A stretch of DNA of 64,000 bases from Streptomyces sp. LHD-70 (GTDB taxonomy: Bacteria > Actinomycetota > Actinomycetes > Streptomycetales > Streptomycetaceae). The notes beneath the pieces were generated by a model that was given only the letters and a program-made list of their open reading frames with translations, had not been told where the DNA came from and did not search any database. Location of the stretch: NCBI RefSeq assembly GCF_031157275.1, contig NZ_JAVIFW010000008.1, positions 62,001-126,000 of the forward strand, in the 5' to 3' direction. The position numbers and the translations under genes are program-made. Shown one piece after another: positions 7,541-14,360 of the stretch (its first letter is position 1; each line of letters opens with the position of its first letter).

Positions 7541-8691
7541 GCGCGCCGTCGTCGGTCCTGCCCACACCCGCCCCTGTTGTCGCAACGCCCCCGGCCAGGA
7601 CCGCCCGCCGCGTCCCGCGGCCGGCCAGGACCGCCCGCCGCGTCCCGCGCCTGCGCGCCCTCGACGGCCTCCGGCTCATCGCCGCCCTGATGGTCGCCGC
7701 GTACCACTACGGCGGCCGGGACGGCGAGATCGGCGAGGCCTGGGGCAGCTCGCCCTCGGTCCAGTTCCCGACGGCGCACGAGTGGTTCGCGTACGGCTGT
7801 CTCGGTGTGCAGATCTTCTTCGTGATCAGCGGCTTCGTGATCTGCATGAGCGGCTGGGGCAGGCCCCTGCGCTCCTTCTTCGCGTCCCGGGTCTCGCGCC
7901 TCTTCCCCTCGTACTGGGTGGCGATCGTCCTGGTGACGGCGGTCTTCGCGCTGCCCCCGGTGACGTACGCGGCGGTCTCGCCCAGCGACGCCCTGGTGAA
8001 CCTGACGATGCTGCAGCAGCCGCTCGGCGTGGACCGGGTGCTCGGGGTGTGCTGGACGCTCTGGGCGGAGCTGCGCTTCTACGCCCTGTTCGCGCTGTGC
8101 GTGGTCCTGCCGGGCGCGAACCGGCAGCGGGTGGTGCTGTTCTGCGCGGTCTGGACGCTCGCGGCGGCCATCGCGGAGGCGGCGAACTGGCCGTTGCTCG
8201 ACCTGGTCCTGATGCCGGAGTACGCCCCGTTCTTCATCGGCGGCATCGGCCTGTACCTGGTGCACCGGGACCGGAAGGACATCACGGCCTGGGGCATCGT
8301 CGGCGTGAGCTGGCTGATCGGCCAGCACTACGCGGTGGACCGGCTGTGGCACGCGCCGAACCCGGAGTTCTTCTCGTACCGCTCGTCGCTCGCGATCATC
8401 TCGGTCGTCACCCTCGGATACGTCGCCGTCGCGGCGATCGCCCTCGGCTGGCTGAACCGCGTCGACTGGCGCTGGCTGACCACGGCGGGCGCCCTCACGT
8501 ACCCCTTCTACCTGGTCCACGAACACCTCGGCTGGGTCTCGGTCGCCGCCTTGCACCGCGGCCTCGGCCTGCCGTCCTGGGCGACGTTCGGCCTGACGAT
8601 CCTGGCGATGCTGGTGCTTGCGCGGCTGCTGAACCGGTACGTGGAGGAGTGGGCCACGCCGTTGATACGGAGGAAGCTGACCGGGCGCTGA
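7537..8691 (+). CDS. Acyltransferase 3 family membrane protein
   Basis: The protein has 384 residues and about ten hydrophobic helices. The N-terminal signature LRALDGLRLIAALMVAAYHY carries the family's conserved Arg and His, and VQIFFVISGFVICMSGWG follows. Such proteins move acyl groups, often acetyl, onto exported polysaccharides, so it likely decorates the nonulosonate polymer. Its ATG overlaps the stop of the upstream transferase by 4 bp. Residues about 19-38 contain the 10-residue unit PARTARRVPR twice, from an in-frame 30-bp tandem duplication. The stop is only 10 bp from the convergent LysE-type gene. Confidence 0.85.
   Translation: MSAPSSVLPTPAPVVATPPARTARRVPRPARTARRVPRLRALDGLRLIAALMVAAYHYGGRDGEIGEAWGSSPSVQFPTAHEWFAYGCLGVQIFFVISGFVICMSGWGRPLRSFFASRVSRLFPSYWVAIVLVTAVFALPPVTYAAVSPSDALVNLTMLQQPLGVDRVLGVCWTLWAELRFYALFALCVVLPGANRQRVVLFCAVWTLAAAIAEAANWPLLDLVLMPEYAPFFIGGIGLYLVHRDRKDITAWGIVGVSWLIGQHYAVDRLWHAPNPEFFSYRSSLAIISVVTLGYVAVAAIALGWLNRVDWRWLTTAGALTYPFYLVHEHLGWVSVAALHRGLGLPSWATFGLTILAMLVLARLLNRYVEEWATPLIRRKLTGR
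7591..7649 (+). repeat. 30-bp in-frame tandem duplication in the acyltransferase gene
   Basis: Positions 7591-7619 and 7621-7649 are identical over 29 bases (beginning CCGGCCAGGACCGCCCGCCG), with a 30-bp period. The duplication preserves the frame and doubles a Pro/Arg-rich cytoplasmic decapeptide ahead of the first membrane helix. Confidence 0.9.
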
Positions 8692-8701
8692 GCGCGCCGG
8701 A

Positions 8702-9355
8702 TCAGCCCGAGCCGGCCAGCGACAGCTTCGCCGCGAAGCCCAGGAACAGGGCGCCCGCCGCCGAAGTGGCCGTTGCCGAGAGGCGCTTGCGGCGGCGGAA
8801 GGCGTTGGCGAGCTTCGTGCCGCTGAAGATCAGGGCCGAGAGGTACAGGACCGAGGCGAGCTGGGCGAAGGCGCCGAGTACGACGAAGGAGAGCGCCGGG
8901 TAGGCGTAGCTCGGGTCGACGAACTGCACGAAGAAGGCGATGAAGAACAGGATCGCCTTCGGGTTGAGCAGGCTGATCACGAAGGCCCGGCGGAACGGCC
9001 GCTCGTCGGAGCCCTCGGCCCGCTCCTCGTCCCCGGCCCGCTCCTCGCGCCGGCTCTTCCACATCGACCAGGCGGCGCGCAGCATGCCGACCGCCATCCA
9101 GGTCAGATAGCCCGCGCCCGCGTACTTCACGATGCCGAACAGCAGCGCGTTGGCCTGGAGCAGCGAGGCGACACCGGCGGCGGAGAGCGTCATCAGGACC
9201 GTGTCCCCGCCCCAGACGCCGGCCGCCGCCCGGTACCCGGTGCGTACGCCGCGACGGGCGGCCACCGAGAGGACGTACAGGGAGTTCGGGCCGGGCAGCA
9301 GAATGATCAGGGCCAGGCCCGCGAGGTACGTGGGGAGGTCTATGACGCCGAACAT
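8702..9355 (-). CDS. LysE/RhtB-family amino-acid exporter
   Basis: This is a 217-residue, six-helix membrane protein. The start at ATG 9355 gives MFGVIDLPTYLAGLALIILLPGPNSLYVL, in which the LPGPN motif marks the LysE/RhtB family; SLLNPKAILFFIAFF follows the charged loop at residues about 113-135. Members export amino acids such as leucine, threonine or homoserine. An open frame extends 14 codons upstream but lacks hydrophobic or family sequence. The gene stands alone, convergent with the acyltransferase. The substrate cannot be inferred. Confidence 0.85.
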   Translation of the reverse strand: MFGVIDLPTYLAGLALIILLPGPNSLYVLSVAARRGVRTGYRAAAGVWGGDTVLMTLSAAGVASLLQANALLFGIVKYAGAGYLTWMAVGMLRAAWSMWKSRREERAGDEERAEGSDERPFRRAFVISLLNPKAILFFIAFFVQFVDPSYAYPALSFVVLGAFAQLASVLYLSALIFSGTKLANAFRRRKRLSATATSAAGALFLGFAAKLSLAGSG

Positions 9356-9436
9356 GCGCGGAGTCTCGCACGGCGCCCGGCGCGCGGGACAGCGCATTCC
9401 GGATAGCGGACGGCGCGCACCGGCGGCAGGCGCCGG

Positions 9437-11017
9437 TCAGAACCGCTCCGTCGGCTCGTAGGCCCCCCACACCTCCCGCAGCGCCCCGCACACCTCGCCG
9501 ACGGTGGCCCGCGCCCGGAGCGCCTCCTTCATCGGGTACAGGGTGTTCGCGTCCCCCGCCGCCGCCTCCCGCAGCGCCGCGAGGGCCGAGTCGACCGCCG
9601 CCCCGTCCCGGGAGGCGCGCAGTTCGGCGAGCCGGCGCACCTGCCGGTCCTCGAGGGCCGGGTCGACCCGCAGCGGCTCGTAGCGCTCCTCCGCGTCGGA
9701 CACGAAGCGGTTGACGCCGACCACCACGCGCTCCCCCGCCTCCGTCTCCCGCGCGATGCGGTACGCGTTCCGCTCGATCTCGCCCTTCTGGAAGCCCTGC
9801 TCGATCGCGGCGACCGCACCGCCCAACTCCTCGACCCGCTCCATGAGGTGCAGCGCCGCCGCCTCCACCTCGTCCGTCATCCGCTCCACCACGTACGAGC
9901 CCGCGAACGGGTCGACGGTCGCCGTCACGTCGGTCTCGTACGCGAGGACCTGCTGGGTGCGCAGGGCGAGCCGGGCGGAGCGGTCGGTGGGCAGGGCGAG
10001 GGCCTCGTCGAAGGCGTTGGTGTGCAGTGACTGGGTGCCGCCGAGGACCGCGCCGAGGCCCTGGACGGCGACCCGCACCAGGTTCACCTCGGGCTGCTGC
10101 GCGGTCAGCTGCACCCCGGCGGTCTGCGTGTGGAAGCGCAGCATCAGCGACTTGGGCTCGCGCGCCCCGAACTCCTCGCGCATCACCCGGGCCCACATCC
10201 GGCGCGCGGCCCGGAACTTGGCGACCTCTTCGAGGAGCGTCGTACGGGCCACGAAGAAGAACGACAGGCGCGGCGCGAAGGCGTCCACGTCCATGCCCGC
10301 GGCGAGCGCCGTGCGCACGTACGCGATGCCGTCGGCGAGCGTGAACGCGATCTCCTGCGCGGGCGAGGCCCCGGCCTCCGCCATGTGGTAGCCGGAGATC
10401 GAGATGGTGTTCCACTTCGGCAGCTCGGCCCCGCAGTACCGGAACAGGTCCGAGGTGAGCCGCAGCGAGGGCGCGGGCGGGAAGATGTACGTGCCGCGCG
10501 CGATGTACTCCTTGAGCACGTCGTTCTGGACCGTGCCCGTCAACTGCGCGGCGGATACGCCCTGTTCCTCCGCGACGAGCTGGTAGAGCAGGAGCAGCAG
10601 CGCGGCCGGGGCGTTGATCGTCATCGACGTGGAGACGCGGTCGAGGGGGATGCCGTCGAAGAGGGTCCGCATGTCGTCGAGCGAGTCGACGGCCACGCCG
10701 ACCTTGCCGACCTCGCCCGCCGCGAGCGGGGCGTCGCTGTCGTGGCCCATCTGGGTGGGCAGGTCGAAGGCGACGGAGAGCCCGGTCGTGCCGTGCTCGA
10801 TCAGCTGCCGGTAGCGGGCGTTGGACTCGGCGGCGGTGCCGAAACCGGCGTACTGCCGCATCGTCCAGGGCCGCCGGGTGTACATCGCCGGGTACACGCC
10901 CCGCGTGAACGGATACGCGCCGGGCTCGCCCAGCTGCCCCGCGGGATCCCAACCCGCGAGCGACTCGGGGCCGTAGACCGGCTCGATGGGCAGACCCGAC
11001 TCGGACTCGCGCGCCAT
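9437..11017 (-). CDS. Methylmalonyl-CoA mutase-family large subunit without cobalamin domain
   Basis: The 526 residues cover only the acyl-CoA-binding TIM-barrel half of a B12-dependent mutase. Visible marks are RRPWTMRQYAGFGTAAESN, GLSVAFDLPTQMGHDSD, SMTINAPAA, GTVQNDVLKEY, YIFPPAPSLRL and PKWNTISISGYHM. The protein ends after the barrel, so the C-terminal DxHxxG cobalamin-binding domain must come from a separate small subunit not present here. Tyr69 and Arg186 seem to occupy the positions that hold the methylmalonyl carboxylate; butyryl-type mutases are recalled to carry Phe and Gln. This hint comes from memory alignment and needs checking. Start ATG 11017 is preceded by GAGGGAC. The gene is monocistronic, between the LysE gene and a small secreted protein. 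Confidence 0.85.
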   Translation of the reverse strand: MARESESGLPIEPVYGPESLAGWDPAGQLGEPGAYPFTRGVYPAMYTRRPWTMRQYAGFGTAAESNARYRQLIEHGTTGLSVAFDLPTQMGHDSDAPLAAGEVGKVGVAVDSLDDMRTLFDGIPLDRVSTSMTINAPAALLLLLYQLVAEEQGVSAAQLTGTVQNDVLKEYIARGTYIFPPAPSLRLTSDLFRYCGAELPKWNTISISGYHMAEAGASPAQEIAFTLADGIAYVRTALAAGMDVDAFAPRLSFFFVARTTLLEEVAKFRAARRMWARVMREEFGAREPKSLMLRFHTQTAGVQLTAQQPEVNLVRVAVQGLGAVLGGTQSLHTNAFDEALALPTDRSARLALRTQQVLAYETDVTATVDPFAGSYVVERMTDEVEAAALHLMERVEELGGAVAAIEQGFQKGEIERNAYRIARETEAGERVVVGVNRFVSDAEERYEPLRVDPALEDRQVRRLAELRASRDGAAVDSALAALREAAAGDANTLYPMKEALRARATVGEVCGALREVWGAYEPTERF

Positions 11018-11106
11018 CTGCTGTCCCTCTCGTACGGACGTGACGGTTCGCTCCCCATCATGCGCGGGAACCCTCCCAAAGGGGACACGACAGCAGGGGG
11101 GACGGG

Positions 11107-11307
11107 ATGCGTCGTACGAACGGGAGACGTGCGCGGGCGGGGATGGGGTGCGGGGTGGCGCTCGCGGTGGCCGCGCTGCTCGCGGACTTCGCGGCGCGCG
11201 GCTACGCGGGCGCCTCGCACGGCTGCGTGAACGTCCGGGACGAGAAGAAGATCGCCGCACTCTTCGCGCAGGTCCGCAAGGGCGACAAGGTCGTCGTCCA
11301 CTGGTGA
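11107..11307 (+). CDS. Small exported protein resembling only the catalytic tail of a YkuD L,D-transpeptidase
   Basis: The 66-residue product has a basic N-terminus, one hydrophobic segment (GCGVALAVAALLADFAA) and then ASHGCVNVRDEKKIAALFAQ. SHGCVN matches the active-site Cys loop of YkuD-type L,D-transpeptidases, and the end VRKGDKVVVHW matches the last strand of that domain. The rest of the fold (over 80 residues including the upstream His) is absent. GGGGGGACGGG is a good ribosome site, and a hairpin follows the stop, so it looks expressed. It may be a relic of a full transpeptidase gene or a genuine miniature protein. Confidence 0.6.
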   Translation: MRRTNGRRARAGMGCGVALAVAALLADFAARGYAGASHGCVNVRDEKKIAALFAQVRKGDKVVVHW

Positions 11308-11329
11308 GGCTTCCGACCGGGCGGAGGCC
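11308..11329 (+). terminator. Hairpin after the small YkuD-like gene
   Basis: GGCTTCCG and CGGAGGCC form an 8-bp stem (one G-U pair) with a 6-nt loop, starting directly after the TGA. There is no T-run, as is common for Streptomyces terminators. Confidence 0.5.
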
Positions 11330-11517
11330 GGGCGGCCAGGGCCGGGAAGAGGAGGGGCGGAGGTGGGACCGGGGGAACGTGTCCCACCCCCGCCAATTGC
11401 GCTGGAGCCGTGGGGTACGGGGGGAACCCCGGCTCGCGCGCGGCCGATGACCAGTCGGCTCACTTCTTACTGCGCCACCTTGCCGAAAACTGTCACACCC
11501 GGGTGATCACGGTGAGG

Positions 11518-12669
11518 TCACGGATTTCCGGTGCCGTCGGCACCGGCCGTGGAGACCGAGTCCGTGGCCGCCTTGGTCGTGGCACTCACCGTGGGAGTGG
11601 CCGAGGTGGGTGCGGTGGACGTGGGCGCGGCCGAGCTGGGCGAGACGATCGCCCCGGTGCCGCCGTTGCCCTCGTGCCGGTTGCCGCCGTCCGCGCCGTC
11701 GCCGCCGTCCTCGGAGCCGCGGTCCGCACCGCTGTCCCCGTTGCCGCCGCCGTCCTCGCCGGAGTCGCCGCTGCGCTGGTCAGTGCTGCCGCCGTCGTCG
11801 GAGAGGACCTTCCGGCAGAACTTCCGTACGCCTTCGGGCCCGCCCGCGGACTCCTCGATACGGCGCTTCTTCTCCGCGTCCATCGGCTTGCCGGCGAGAT
11901 AGTCGCGGCAGCCGGTGACCACGCGTGCGTACCACCGGGCCTGTTCGTCCTTCGGGAGGGCCGAGTCGGTGGGCTTCGGCGCGGTGCCGCCCGGGTCGGA
12001 CGAGGCGCCGCCGTGCGAGGGGTGCCCGGAGCCCGGAGCGCCCTCGGTCGCGCCGTCCGGCGTCGCGGAACCGGAGTGCCCGCCGTCGGGGTCCGACGCG
12101 GAGGTGCTGGGCGAGGGTGACACCAGCGGGTCGGCGTCGGAGGGTGCCGCGGAGACGGAGGCGCCGGGGCCCGGTTCGGGGCCGCGGTCGAAGGGCATGG
12201 GGATGACACCGGCGCCGGCCATCGCGACCCCGCCGAGGGTGCAGGCTGCCAGCGCCGCGGCGAGGCCGTAGCGCAGGGGTCTTCCCCAGCGCGTACGCGG
12301 CTTCCCGTCGCCTGTGCCCATGCGTACGGCACCGCTGTCACCGAGCACTCCGGCGGTGTCGCCGGGACCGGGACGGCCGCCGAGGACCCAGGCGCCGGGG
12401 GCGTCGTCTACACGCGTGGCATACGCGCCGCGCGCGTCCCGGAAAGCCGCCAGCGCGGCGGCCTCGCCGGGCAGTTCACCGTCGTGGGGATGCGGCCCGC
12501 GGGCGCCTTCCGGCTGCTGGGAGGGGTGTGCGCGGCGGGCGTCGCCGAGCACGGCGGAGAGACGTTCCGCCTGGACACGGGCGTGATCGTCGACGGCGTC
12601 GAGGGGCTCGCCGCGGAGCAAACGCTCCGCCGCGTCCCCATCAAGCCAGTGGTACTGCTCGTCGGCCAT
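11518..12669 (-). CDS. Single-span membrane protein coupled to ECF sigma gene, probable anti-sigma regulator
   Basis: The 383-residue product has a cytoplasmic head starting MADEQYHWLDGDAAERLLRG, a single membrane helix at about 129-150 (YGLAAALAACTLGGVAMAGAG), and a long Pro/Ser/Gly-rich exterior part with two Cys residues (VTGCRDYL and RKFCRKVL) before a low-complexity Ser/Thr tail. The ATG overlaps the sigma-factor stop (TGATG), a hallmark of sigma/anti-sigma pairs. No zinc-binding HxxxCxxC motif is visible, so it would be a non-ZAS regulator if it is an anti-sigma factor. That role is inferred from context. Confidence 0.65.
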   Translation of the reverse strand: MADEQYHWLDGDAAERLLRGEPLDAVDDHARVQAERLSAVLGDARRAHPSQQPEGARGPHPHDGELPGEAAALAAFRDARGAYATRVDDAPGAWVLGGRPGPGDTAGVLGDSGAVRMGTGDGKPRTRWGRPLRYGLAAALAACTLGGVAMAGAGVIPMPFDRGPEPGPGASVSAAPSDADPLVSPSPSTSASDPDGGHSGSATPDGATEGAPGSGHPSHGGASSDPGGTAPKPTDSALPKDEQARWYARVVTGCRDYLAGKPMDAEKKRRIEESAGGPEGVRKFCRKVLSDDGGSTDQRSGDSGEDGGGNGDSGADRGSEDGGDGADGGNRHEGNGGTGAIVSPSSAAPTSTAPTSATPTVSATTKAATDSVSTAGADGTGNP

Positions 12670-13352
12670 CACATGTCCTTCTGCGTCCGCGAACGCGAAT
12701 CCGTCACACCCGCCGGAAATTTGGGCGCCTGTCCGGCGCGGCCTCGGCCGGGTTGCGGGGGCACCGCGCCGAGGCCGTCGGCGGCGTCGGCGCCGAGCAG
12801 TTCGGCGAGCTTCTTCAGACCCCGGTGCGCGGCGGTGCGCACGGCACCGGGGCGTTTGCCGAGGGTCTGCGCGGCGCTCTTCGCGTCGAGGCCGACGACG
12901 ACGCGGAGCACCACGGCCTCGGCCTGGTCCTGCGGCAACTGCGATATCAGGGCGAGGGTGTCCCCGGTGGCGAGCGCCTCCATGGCCTCGCCCGCGGTGT
13001 CCGCCTCGGCGGCCTTCCCGGTGAGTTCCGTCTCGTCCCCGCCGATGGCCGGGCGGCGGCCGCGCATCCGGATGTGGTCGAGGGCGCGGTTGCGGGCGAT
13101 CCGCGCGGCCCAGCCGCGGAAGCGGTCGGCGTCGCCCTCGAACCGGTCGAGGTCGCGGGCGATCTGCAGCCACGCCTCCGACGCCACGTCCTCGGCGTCG
13201 GGCTCGCCCACGAGCGTGCGTATGTATCCGAGCAGCCGTGGGTGCACGGCGCGGTACACAGTACGGAACGCGGTCTCGTCACCGTTCTGTGCCGCAAGCA
13301 CCGCGGCGGTCAGCTCCGCGTCGTCCCCCAACAACTCCCTCATCCTGCCCAT
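12669..13352 (-). CDS. ECF-type RNA polymerase sigma factor
   Basis: The protein has 227 residues. Region 2 spans about 15-98 (AAQNGDETAFRTVYRAVHPR, DAEDVASEAWLQIARDL, RFRGWAARIARNRALDHIR). Region 4 spans about 140-190 (QLPQDQAEAVVLRVVVGLDA, KRPGAVRTAAHRGLKKL). These recognise -10 and -35 elements. The ATG at 13352 is used; another ATG three codons later (13343) is equally possible because neither has a clear ribosome site. A Pro/Gly/Arg-rich tail follows region 4. The downstream membrane gene overlaps its stop and probably controls its activity. Confidence 0.9.
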   Translation of the reverse strand: MGRMRELLGDDAELTAAVLAAQNGDETAFRTVYRAVHPRLLGYIRTLVGEPDAEDVASEAWLQIARDLDRFEGDADRFRGWAARIARNRALDHIRMRGRRPAIGGDETELTGKAAEADTAGEAMEALATGDTLALISQLPQDQAEAVVLRVVVGLDAKSAAQTLGKRPGAVRTAAHRGLKKLAELLGADAADGLGAVPPQPGRGRAGQAPKFPAGVTDSRSRTQKDM

Positions 13353-13588
13353 TTCGCAGCCAGCAGGAACAAGACGCTACGGCGTGAATGGCCCCCACGT
13401 CCATGTCTGCACAACGTGCAACCGCCGGGTGACACAGAGCGGTGTGACAGAAAACCCAACGGTGGCGCTGAAGAGAGTACGGGCCTGTGCGGCCCGTGCC
13501 GTGCGACGGCCGGGGCCTCTCCTGTGGGGGGTGGCGGCCCCGGCCGATCGCTGGCGGTTCTTTTTTGGGCCTGGTCAGGGCCGCTGCC

Positions 13589-14344
13589 TTAAGGTTCCGC
13601 GTCCTGCTGTACGGCATCCCGGACGTCTGCTGTCTCGGCGGCGAAAGCCTCCAGGTCCCACTCGTCCACGTCGGACGCCTCCGAAGGCGGGACACCCCAC
13701 GTGACCTGGGCCACGGCGCCCGCGTCGGCCCACGCGCAGGAACGCCACACGGACACCTTGTCGGGGCCGGGGCGGTCCGCCTCCAGCAGCCGGCAGGTCA
13801 TCATTTCGCCGACGTCCGAGCTGATCGTTTTCTCTGCCACGATCCGCCGGCCGTCCCGCTTCCGGGCCCGTTCTTCGACGTACTCCAGGAACGCGTCGAA
13901 CGTCCCGACCAGCCAATCGACCTTGCCGTGCACGCCCTCGACGGTGAGCCGGCCGGCGTCCTCCTCGCCTCTCGGCGGGTCGTACGCGCCGGACACTCCG
14001 ACCGCGCCGGACACCTCGTCCCGCATCGCACGCGCCAGCGCGGGGTCGGGCCCCGAGTCCGCCAGGCGGAAGCGGATCCCGATCGACTCGCGGGAAGCGC
14101 GGAGGCACATCTCACCAGCGTCCACGTCGACACGATCAACCGGCCGACCTTTGCGGCCAGTTGTGAACGCCGGACACACCGCCCTGGCCGCACACCGCCC
14201 CATTTCACCCCGTACGGCCCCGTTCGCCGGAACGAGTGCGGCCAATAGCAGCGTCGCCCCGCCCAGAAATGTCACCCGAAAATTCGTTCTGCCGGACGTA
14301 CAACCAAAGCCCGCTCCGGAGGGTCGTACTTGCTCGTCACACAC
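13589..14344 (-). CDS. Exported or membrane-anchored protein of unknown function
   Basis: The frame from GTG 14344 gives 251 residues. A hydrophobic stretch VTFLGGATLLLAALVPANGA begins at residue 24. A start at GTG 14275 would put this signal-like segment at the N-terminus and leave 85 bp of promoter space to the divergent amidase gene, so the shorter form is plausible. The exterior part is acidic and soluble with several Cys residues (EMGRCAARAVC, GEMCLRAS, MTCRLLEA, RSCAWADA) that could form disulfides. No family was recognised. Confidence 0.6.
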   Translation of the reverse strand: MCDEQVRPSGAGFGCTSGRTNFRVTFLGGATLLLAALVPANGAVRGEMGRCAARAVCPAFTTGRKGRPVDRVDVDAGEMCLRASRESIGIRFRLADSGPDPALARAMRDEVSGAVGVSGAYDPPRGEEDAGRLTVEGVHGKVDWLVGTFDAFLEYVEERARKRDGRRIVAEKTISSDVGEMMTCRLLEADRPGPDKVSVWRSCAWADAGAVAQVTWGVPPSEASDVDEWDLEAFAAETADVRDAVQQDAEP

Positions 14345-14360
14345 AGAACTTCCCTGAGGG

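Noticed and set aside
8508..10952. An 814-codon minus-strand frame across the mutase and LysE genes
   Set aside because: It reads Gly/Arg/Ala-rich low-complexity sequence in a second frame of two real genes that have clear families.
13507..13566. Stem CGGCCGGGGCC/GGCCCCGGCCG with TTTTTT 14 nt later, as a rightward terminator
   Set aside because: There is no rightward gene upstream, and the T-run is too far from the stem. It may be only part of the sigma-gene upstream region.
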